The notes under the pieces are model-generated. The model made no database searches. It was given only the letters and a program-made list of their open reading frames with translations, and was not told the origin of the DNA. The position numbers and the translations under genes were made by a program. A stretch of DNA of 64,000 bases from NCBI RefSeq assembly GCF_900108335.1, contig NZ_FNVT01000001.1:310001-374000 (forward strand), read 5' to 3'. Positions 57,667 to 64,000 of this stretch are shown piece by piece. The stretch comes from Nonomuraea solani. GTDB taxonomy: Bacteria > Actinomycetota > Actinomycetes > Streptosporangiales > Streptosporangiaceae. Position 1 is the stretch's first letter, and every line of letters starts with the position of its first letter.

Positions 57667-58677
57667 ATGCCGCCCTCGGTTGCCGTTGTCACGGATTCGA
57701 CTGCTTACCTGCCGTCGGTGCCGGGCGTCACGGTTGTCGCCGTACAGGTGGCGGGCCGTGGACCTTCCCCGCACGGCCCCTCACTCCCCGAGCCCCACCA
57801 CGACCACCCCTCACCCTCTGAGCCCCGCTCCTCCTCCACCCGACCGCCTTCCACGGCCTCAACGGACGCTCAGAGCTCTCCCAATGGCAGAGCTTTTGCC
57901 GACCCGGGATTGCCCACGAACAGTGGGCGGATCACCGGAAGCGCCTCAGGGGGCGGCGGTGCGTCCTTTGACGAAGGCACCTTCACCGGAGACCTATCCT
58001 CCGCCACCACCTCCCGTCCCGCACCGGCGCACTTCGCCACCTGCTACGCCACCCTGGCCGCCGCTGGCGCAACGGGAATCGTCTCCATCCACCTGTCGGG
58101 CGAACTGTCAGGCACCATCGAATCCGCCCGAGCGGCCGCCAGAGAAGCCCCCGTACCGGTCGAAGTGATCGACAGCCGCTCGATCGCGATGGGCCTCGGC
58201 TACCCGGTCCTCGCAGCCGCCCGAGCCGCCGCCCGCGGCGCCTCTCTGGAGTCGGCGACGTCGGCCGCCCGCCGCTGCATCGAGACCACCCGCACGTTCT
58301 TCTACGTGGACACCCTCGAATACCTGCGCCGCAGCGGCCGCATCGGCACGGCGGCCTCCCTCGTCGGCTCAGCCCTCCTGATCAAGCCGTTGCTCCACAT
58401 CGTGGACGGCCGCATCTCCCTCCTCGAAAAGGTCCGCACGGCATCACGAGCCATCGCCCGCTTGGAGGACCTGGCCGTACAGGCGGCGGGCGAGGGCCCT
58501 GTGGAGGTGGCGGTACAGCACCTCGGAGCCACCGAACGCGCCGAGGCCCTGGCCGAACGCCTGTCGAAGCGGCTGCCGGGCCTGGTGGAACTCCGGGTGA
58601 TGGAGGTCGGAGCGGTGATCGGCGCCCATGTGGGCCCAGGAATGCTCGGCCTGACGGTCACATCCTGCGACCTCTAA
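57667..58677 (+). CDS. DegV family fatty-acid-binding protein with internal insertion
   Basis: DegV proteins bind fatty acids and act in FakA-FakB type fatty acid kinases. The 336-residue protein has VAVVTDSTAYLP (5-16), TSRPAPAHFATCYATLAAAG, SIHLSGELSGTIESA, EVIDSRSIAMGLGYPVL, FYVDTLEYLRRSGRI and LLIKPLLHIVDGRI, all typical. Residues about 31-98 are a Pro/Ser/Gly-rich insertion between the second strand (VAVQVAG) and the FDEG element, about 65 residues longer than usual. The rest is normal. A FakA partner is not in the window. Confidence 0.93.
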   Translation: MPPSVAVVTDSTAYLPSVPGVTVVAVQVAGRGPSPHGPSLPEPHHDHPSPSEPRSSSTRPPSTASTDAQSSPNGRAFADPGLPTNSGRITGSASGGGGASFDEGTFTGDLSSATTSRPAPAHFATCYATLAAAGATGIVSIHLSGELSGTIESARAAAREAPVPVEVIDSRSIAMGLGYPVLAAARAAARGASLESATSAARRCIETTRTFFYVDTLEYLRRSGRIGTAASLVGSALLIKPLLHIVDGRISLLEKVRTASRAIARLEDLAVQAAGEGPVEVAVQHLGATERAEALAERLSKRLPGLVELRVMEVGAVIGAHVGPGMLGLTVTSCDL

Positions 58678-58928
58678 CAGAGGACTCGCGCCCACTCCCC
58701 AGATCCAGCCACCCCCACGTCAGCGGCCCCACGTCAGCACCTCCACGTCAGTGGCCCCACACCCAGCGGTCCCACGTCCTGCGACCTTCCGCAGCCGTCC
58801 CAAGGAATCCATCCACCGCCCACCTGTGGGGCCTCGTTATCCACAGGCGCGCCCGCCGATCTCACCACCATCCCCAGAACACCATTCGGGCTGATCGCGA
58901 CCATCGCAGGGACCGTATCTTCGCTGGC

Positions 58929-60098
58929 GTGCGAACCCCCGACCCAACGGCAGAGCGCGCCATAGCCGAATCCCGGCTCCGGTCGATCACCGCTCCTGCC
59001 CGCCGCCCCCGCCGTCTCTTCGGCCGCCCTCCCTGGGGCACGGGCGAGCCCATCAAAGCCCGTCGGGGAAACGCCAACACCCCACCCACCCCCCAGCAGC
59101 CCACCACAGGGGCCGGCTGGGACGACCCACACCAACTGATCGACCACGACCCCCTGCACCCACCCGTCCCCCAACAGGTCGCTACGGAGATCGGCTGGGA
59201 CGACCCACACCAGCCCATCGACCACGACCCCCTGTACCCACCAGAGCCACCCCAGCGCGCCCCGACACCTACCCTCGGACCTGCCCCCGCTCCGCGTAAC
59301 CCTTGCCCCACTCCCATCCCCGGCCCCGCCGCCGCCCTCCTCAACCCCGGCCCCACTCCTAACCTCGGCCCAGACCCGGCACCTCACCTCGGCCCAGACC
59401 CCGGACCTCACCTCAGCCCTGGCCCCTCTCCCATCCACCCCCGTGCCTCCGGTCTCGCCTCCTTCGCCTCACGCCCCCTCCAATCCCTCCGTGAAGCCTT
59501 GACCTCCCAAAGCCCTGCCCTCGACCCCGGCAAACCCGGATTGCGCGTCCTCCTGGCCATAGGCGTCCTGGCAGCGGCAGCCGCGGCCTTCTTCGTATGG
59601 CGATCCCAACCCTCCCCCCAGCCCCTCCCACCCCTGCCAACCCCGATCGCCCCCGCCACCCCATCCCGAACCACCACCACCAAAGTGACCGTCCACATCG
59701 CCGGCAAGATCCGCAAACCCGGCGTCTACCTCCTCCCCTCAGGCGCCCGAGTAACGGACGCAGTGACAGCCGCAGGTGGAGTATCCCGAGGCGCCACCAC
59801 CGGCCCACTCAACCTCGCCCGACGCCTGATCGACGGCGAGCAGATCGTCGTAGGCGCCACCACCGCCCCCGCGGCCCCCGGCTCGCCCCTCACAGACCCG
59901 GCCGCCGCCATCCTCGACCTGAACTCCGCAACCCCCGACCAACTAGAACAACTCCCCGGCGTAGGCGAGGTCCTAGCAGCCCGCATAGCGGAGTTCCGAA
60001 CCGCCCACGGCGGCTTCACCACCATCGACCAGCTCCGCGAAGTAAGCGGCATCGGCCCAAGAAAGTTCGAAGATCTCAAATCCAAGGTCCGCATCTGA
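58929..60098 (+). CDS. comEA: ComEA-family DNA-binding protein
   Basis: ComEA receives double-stranded DNA at the membrane during uptake. The 389-residue protein has one membrane helix (205-223), an SLBB domain (about 250-312, VTVHIAGKIRKPGVYLL) and a C-terminal helix-hairpin-helix domain (328-389, LDLNSATPDQLEQLPGVGEVLAARI, LREVSGIGPRKFEDLKSKV). The first 200 residues are a Pro-rich cytoplasmic extension with a duplicated block (GWDDPHQLIDHDP and GWDDPHQPIDHDP) and GPDPxPHL repeats. The start is a GTG. comEC begins 1 bp after the stop. Confidence 0.94.
   Translation: MRTPDPTAERAIAESRLRSITAPARRPRRLFGRPPWGTGEPIKARRGNANTPPTPQQPTTGAGWDDPHQLIDHDPLHPPVPQQVATEIGWDDPHQPIDHDPLYPPEPPQRAPTPTLGPAPAPRNPCPTPIPGPAAALLNPGPTPNLGPDPAPHLGPDPGPHLSPGPSPIHPRASGLASFASRPLQSLREALTSQSPALDPGKPGLRVLLAIGVLAAAAAAFFVWRSQPSPQPLPPLPTPIAPATPSRTTTTKVTVHIAGKIRKPGVYLLPSGARVTDAVTAAGGVSRGATTGPLNLARRLIDGEQIVVGATTAPAAPGSPLTDPAAAILDLNSATPDQLEQLPGVGEVLAARIAEFRTAHGGFTTIDQLREVSGIGPRKFEDLKSKVRI
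59115..59242 (+). repeat. 78-bp tandem duplication within comEA
   Basis: The 50-bp segments beginning at 59115 and 59193 (both GGCTGGGACGACCCACACCA) are almost identical and lie 78 bp apart, encoding the two GWDDPHQ blocks. Near identity at synonymous sites indicates a recent in-frame duplication. Confidence 0.85.
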
Positions 60099-60099
60099 C

Positions 60100-63000
60100 A
60101 TGGCCGCCCAACCGACCAAGGAAGACCGCCCGGACCGACAGGACGCTGCGCACGCCACAAGCCACGCTCAGCCCCCGAACGCCCCCAGAGCTCAAGAACC
60201 CCGCGAACCCGACAGGCGCGAGTACGCCTGGCCGTTGCTCCTCCCGGCCATCGCCGCCTGGACCAGCGCCCTCATCCTGCTGAACTGCTCCGCCCTCACC
60301 GGCATGATCGCCACAGCTACGACAACCCTGGCCGCTACAGCGGTGGCCTGGCTAACCCGACCACCGCGCCAACGACCGACGTGGCTCACCCGATCACCGT
60401 CCCAACGAGCGACGCGCGGCACACTCACCCAACGAATGGCGTGGCTCCCTCGTCCATCCGCCCCACAACCAGAGCGACTCACCGCGCCACCCGCCCAACG
60501 ACCGGAGAGACTCCCCGGACCACCCGCTCAACGAACAGAGAACCTCCCTGGCACGCCCGCCCAACCACTGGAGAGATTCCCCGGACCACCCGCTCAACGA
60601 ACAGGGAACCTCCCTGGCGCGCCCGCCCAGACACAGCAAAGGCTCCCCGACACGCTCGCCCCACCAACGGAAGAGTTCACCAGATCACCCACCCAACCAA
60701 CGGACAGGCTTCCCGGGCCACCGCCCACCCAACCAACGGTGTGGCGCAACATCACTCTGGCCACGCTCATCTGTATGGCAGCAGCATCGGCATCGGTCGC
60801 GTTCCGAATCCACGCGCTCACCACAGGCCCAACACCCGAACTCGCAGCCAAGAACGCCTTCATCACCGCCCAGATCGCCCTGACCGACGACCCCAAACGC
60901 AGATCAAGCAGAGCCGGACACTTCAACCAGGAAAGCTACGTCACCCAAGCAACCCTGAAAGTCATCCAAACCACCACCAACCGCCAAACCGTAGACGTCC
61001 CCATCACCGTCTTCGCGGCCGGCCGCGCATGGAGCGGCCTCCTCCCCAGCCAGCACCTCGAAGTCACCGGCCGACTGGCCAAGCCGACCCCCGGCGACCT
61101 GACAGCGGCCACCCTCCTGGTACGAGGCCCACCACGAGTCCTCACACCCCCGTCCCACCTCCAAACAGCAGCGGGCGCCCTCCGATCGGGCCTCCGCTCC
61201 GCCGCCGACGTCCTCCCTCCCGACCAGCGTGGCCTGCTCCCAGGCTTGGTGGTCGGGGACGTCTCACGCATGGACCCACAAGTGTCGGCCGACCTCCGGG
61301 AAGCCGGCCTCAGCCACCTCAACGCCGTAAGCGGCGCGAATCTGGCAATTGTGGCAGGCGCCACCCTTGCCCTTTCCCGCCTGATCGGCCTGTCCCTCCC
61401 CGCACGCGCCATCTTCGCCGCACTCGCGATGCTCGCCTTCACCGTGGTCGCCCGCCCCTCACCAAGCGTCCTCCGAGCCCTGCTCATGGGCCTGGCCGCC
61501 GCCGTCGCACTGGGTACGGGCCGCTCCAAGGACGGCTTCGCCGCCCTGTCGGCAACGGTTCTCTTCCTGGTGCTGTTCGCCCCCGACCTCGCCCGCTCCT
61601 ACGGCTTCGCCCTTTCGGTCGCAGCCACCGCCGGCATCCTGATCCTCGCCCCCCGCTGGCGAGACAGACTCTCGGGCGTAACGAAGGAGGAGAACGACCA
61701 ACCAGACCCCCAGACCCCGGAGGCGCGCACCCCAATAGGGCAGCCCTCAGAACCGCAGACCCTGGTAACGCTGACTTCCGAGGTGCCGACCGCTGCGGTA
61801 CAAGTTCTTGAGGCGCGCACTCCGGAGGTCGGGACCGCTGCAGTGCGGACCCTGGAGGCGCGCACTCCGGAGGTGAGGGCCGCTGCGGTGCGGGTTCTAA
61901 AGGCGTGCACGCTGGAGACACGGACTCCAGAGGTGCGGACCGCTGTAGTGCGGGCTCTAGAGGCGCAGGCACCGGAGGTGCCGACTGCTGCGGCGCGAGT
62001 CCCGGAGGCGCAGACCCCCGTGGCGCGGACCCCGGAGGTGCGGACCGCTGTCGCGCAGACCCCAGAGGCGCGGATCTCGGTAGCACGGATCCAAAAGGCG
62101 CTGAGGCCGGAGGCACAGGCGCTGGAAGCACGGAGCCTGGACGTGGAACGGCTGGGTTCAGGGAGCCAGGATGCACGCCTCCCAGAAGAACGAACGCCGC
62201 AAGCGTCGCAGAAGGGCACCTCGAAACCGCCAGGCAAACCGCCAGGCAAACCGCCAGGCAAACCGCCAGGCAAACCGCCAGGCGAACGCCCGGCGAAGCC
62301 GTCAGACAATCCGCCAGTCGAACGCCTGGGGGAGTCTCCAGGCAAACCGCCAGGTGAAAGCCCGGGCAAGTCTCTAGACAAAGCGGCAGGTGAACGCCCG
62401 GCCAGTCCGGCAGGTGAACGCCTAGGCAAGGCTCCAGGCAAAGCGGCAGGTGAACGCCTAGGCAGGCCTTCAGGCGAACCGGCAGGTGAAAGCCCGGGCA
62501 AGCCGCCAGACGAACCGGCAGGTAAACCGCCAAGGCGGTTGCCCCGTTGGGTGGCCGAGGCTGTGGCTGTGCCGGCGGCCGCGCAGATCGCGGTGACGCC
62601 CGTGCTGGTGCTCATGTCGGGACAGCTGACTCCCGTCGCCGTGGTCGCCAACCTGCTCGTGGCCCCGGCGGTGGCACCGGCGACTCTGCTCGGCTTCGGT
62701 GCCGCGCTGGTGGCGCCCCTGTGGCTCGATGGCGCACGCCTTCTGGCCATCCCGGCCGGTTACGCCGTCGGGTGGATCATCATGGTCGCACGCTGGGCGG
62801 TGAACCTGCCGTTCGCGACCCTGCCATGGCCGGCCGGTCTACCAGGGCTCGGCCTGCTCCTGCTCGTAGTGGCCGTGGCGATACCCATCCTGCGACGTCG
62901 AGCCTGGCGGACGATGGCGGTCACGTTCGTCGGTGCGGCCTTGGTGGCGGTCCTGGTGGTACGGCCCATCGCCGGTACGTGGCCGCCCAAGGGATGGCTG

Positions 63001-63765
63001 ATGATCATGTGCGACGTGGGCCAAGGAGATGGCCTCATCATCTCGGCAGGGCCAGGCCAAGGGGTGGTGGTCGACACGGGACCCGATCCGGTCGCCATGG
63101 ACCGGTGCCTGCGCAGTGTGGGCGTACAGGACGTACCCCTGCTCGTTCTCACACACCCCCACGCCGACCACGTGGACGGCCTGCCGGGCGTTCTCAGAGA
63201 CCGACGGGTGGGCGCGGTCGTCGTCAGCCCGCAGCAGCCAGGCAGACCGGCCGGCATGCGCGTCACCGCCATGCTGGCCCACCGCCGCATCCCCGAATGG
63301 ACGGCCGTACCAGGAACGCGGTGGCGGTTCGGGCCGTCGGAGCTGACGGTGCTCGCACCCGACCCCGCCCTGGCCGGTACGTACGGGCAGGGCGAGGGCA
63401 GTGAGATCAACAACTCCAGCGTGGTCCTCCACGTACGCTGGCGGGCCGGTTCCGCCCTGCTCAGCGGCGACCTGGAGACGGAGGCACAGGACGAGCTGTC
63501 ACGCCACCTCACCGTACGAGCGGACATCCTCAAAACCCCGCACCACGGATCGAACAGGCAGTCCCCGGCCTTCCTGTCGTCCCTGGGTGCGCGAGCCGCG
63601 TTGATCAGCGTGGGAGCGGACAACGACTATGGCCATCCCGCCTCGTCCACACTCGGCCTCCTCCGGCGGCTGGGCCTCACCGTCCATCGAACCGACCAGT
63701 CCGGTGACCTCGCCGTGGTGGAAGGAGATGACGGTGGCATGGCGGTGGTTCCAAGAGGGCCGTAG
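60100..63765 (+). CDS. comEC: ComEC/Rec2 family DNA-uptake channel protein with large insertions
   Basis: ComEC forms the channel that moves single-stranded DNA into the cytoplasm, with a C-terminal metallo-beta-lactamase-like nuclease domain. The 1221-residue protein has membrane segments at about 45-85, a Pro/Arg/Gln repeat block at 90-205, the OB/DUF4131 region near 250-350, the competence core GLVVGDVSRMDPQ and HLNAVSGANLAIVAGATLALS, and the C-terminal LTHPHADHVDG motif with GDLETEAQDEL and KTPHHGS. Residues about 528-813 are a low-complexity insertion inside the membrane core between ILAPRWRDRLSG and LPRWVAEAVAVPAAAQ. It should be co-translated with comEA, one base upstream. Confidence 0.94.
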   Translation: MAAQPTKEDRPDRQDAAHATSHAQPPNAPRAQEPREPDRREYAWPLLLPAIAAWTSALILLNCSALTGMIATATTTLAATAVAWLTRPPRQRPTWLTRSPSQRATRGTLTQRMAWLPRPSAPQPERLTAPPAQRPERLPGPPAQRTENLPGTPAQPLERFPGPPAQRTGNLPGAPAQTQQRLPDTLAPPTEEFTRSPTQPTDRLPGPPPTQPTVWRNITLATLICMAAASASVAFRIHALTTGPTPELAAKNAFITAQIALTDDPKRRSSRAGHFNQESYVTQATLKVIQTTTNRQTVDVPITVFAAGRAWSGLLPSQHLEVTGRLAKPTPGDLTAATLLVRGPPRVLTPPSHLQTAAGALRSGLRSAADVLPPDQRGLLPGLVVGDVSRMDPQVSADLREAGLSHLNAVSGANLAIVAGATLALSRLIGLSLPARAIFAALAMLAFTVVARPSPSVLRALLMGLAAAVALGTGRSKDGFAALSATVLFLVLFAPDLARSYGFALSVAATAGILILAPRWRDRLSGVTKEENDQPDPQTPEARTPIGQPSEPQTLVTLTSEVPTAAVQVLEARTPEVGTAAVRTLEARTPEVRAAAVRVLKACTLETRTPEVRTAVVRALEAQAPEVPTAAARVPEAQTPVARTPEVRTAVAQTPEARISVARIQKALRPEAQALEARSLDVERLGSGSQDARLPEERTPQASQKGTSKPPGKPPGKPPGKPPGKPPGERPAKPSDNPPVERLGESPGKPPGESPGKSLDKAAGERPASPAGERLGKAPGKAAGERLGRPSGEPAGESPGKPPDEPAGKPPRRLPRWVAEAVAVPAAAQIAVTPVLVLMSGQLTPVAVVANLLVAPAVAPATLLGFGAALVAPLWLDGARLLAIPAGYAVGWIIMVARWAVNLPFATLPWPAGLPGLGLLLLVVAVAIPILRRRAWRTMAVTFVGAALVAVLVVRPIAGTWPPKGWLMIMCDVGQGDGLIISAGPGQGVVVDTGPDPVAMDRCLRSVGVQDVPLLVLTHPHADHVDGLPGVLRDRRVGAVVVSPQQPGRPAGMRVTAMLAHRRIPEWTAVPGTRWRFGPSELTVLAPDPALAGTYGQGEGSEINNSSVVLHVRWRAGSALLSGDLETEAQDELSRHLTVRADILKTPHHGSNRQSPAFLSSLGARAALISVGADNDYGHPASSTLGLLRRLGLTVHRTDQSGDLAVVEGDDGGMAVVPRGP
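61741..62530 (+). repeat. Coding tandem repeats inside comEC
   Basis: The first part has about eight copies of a 45-bp unit encoding variants of RTPEVRTAAVRALEA. The second part (from 62221) has 12-bp units encoding KPPG and then 36-bp units encoding GERLGKAPGKAA-like blocks. All keep the frame. Confidence 0.85.
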
Positions 63766-63845
63766 CGGAGCCTGGTTGGCCCCAGGCGAGCTGAAGTTGG
63801 TGATCGAAGCGTCAGTCGTTGGCGAGGTGGGGGTCAGCTGGTGCC

Positions 63846-63965
63846 GGTGGGGCGGGGTCAGGTGGCGCCGGTGGGGGGTGAAGCGGTGCTGGTGAGACGG
63901 AGGTCAGGTGGCGCTGGTGAGGTGGGGGTGAAGCGGCGCTGGTGAGGTGGAGGTCAGGTGACGCC
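63846..63965. repeat. Degenerate 25-bp repeats downstream of comEC
   Basis: Units near GGTGAGGTGGAGGTCAGGTG plus GCGCT begin at 63846, 63870, 63891, 63916 and 63941 (spacing 21-25 bp). They lie after the comEC stop; no gene is visible between the stop and the window end. Confidence 0.7.
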
Positions 63966-64000
63966 GCACCGCTGCATCGGGCACGCCCCGTTGCCGGAAA

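Noticed and set aside
58823-58847. DnaA box TTATCCACA inside an inverted repeat CCTGTGG/CCACAGG
   Set aside because: A single perfect DnaA box without a cluster or dnaA/dnaN genes does not make an origin; it may be chance or part of a hairpin.
58734-59438. 234-residue minus-strand open frame opposite comEA
   Set aside because: It is the complement of the Pro-rich ComEA extension, is Gly/Val/Trp-rich, and lacks a family match.
61484-62750. Long minus-strand frames opposite the comEC insertion
   Set aside because: They are mirror translations of the repeats and lie within an intact comEC frame.

Overview
The window is high-GC actinomycete chromosome. Codon third positions are almost all G or C, GTG and TTG starts are common, and the gene set (DUF3046-recA-recX, RNase Y, gluABCD, miaB, miaA, dapF, hflX, comEA-comEC) has the usual actinobacterial neighbourhood. 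The proteins look most like Streptosporangiales such as Nonomuraea, but that is a judgement from remembered family resemblance, not a search. I saw no rRNA, tRNA, CRISPR array, insertion sequence or prophage.

Layout. 1-6.8 kb: the 5' part of a membrane-anchored PLD-like protein, the large helicase Lhr, a VOC protein and DUF3046. 6.4-8.7 kb: a TetR regulator divergent from a TPR/retropepsin-like protein, with a clear tandem palindromic operator between them. 8.7-14.4 kb: recA behind a perfect LexA box, recX with a very long low-complexity N-terminus, about 400 bp of 24-bp-period repeats, and rny. 14.4-20.6 kb (minus strand): gluABCD glutamate-type ABC transporter, a second GluB paralogue and an S9 peptidase. 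20.7-28.2 kb: tRNA and cell-wall housekeeping genes (miaB, rnz, ogt, miaA, dapF) with small membrane proteins and metabolic enzymes between them.

28.2-54.5 kb separates dapF from hflX, which are normally close, and is largely catabolic or accessory. It holds a dimethylglycine oxidase-soxB-soxD-soxAG operon in which sarcosine oxidase alpha and gamma are one protein, secreted nucleases, a two-component system flanked by two probable target genes, a metzincin-like protein, and an aceB-glcD-glcE-glcF-iclR-iclR-DUF2277 operon for glycolate and glyoxylate. Together these would demethylate dimethylglycine to glycine and feed C2 acids into malate.

54.5-64 kb: hflX, hutI, degV, comEA and comEC. The most unusual sequence-level pattern is that many otherwise ordinary genes (lhr, recX, the S9 peptidase, degV, comEA, comEC) carry long low-complexity insertions or extensions. 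Three intergenic regions carry degenerate tandem repeats with periods of about 24-25 or 51 bp.
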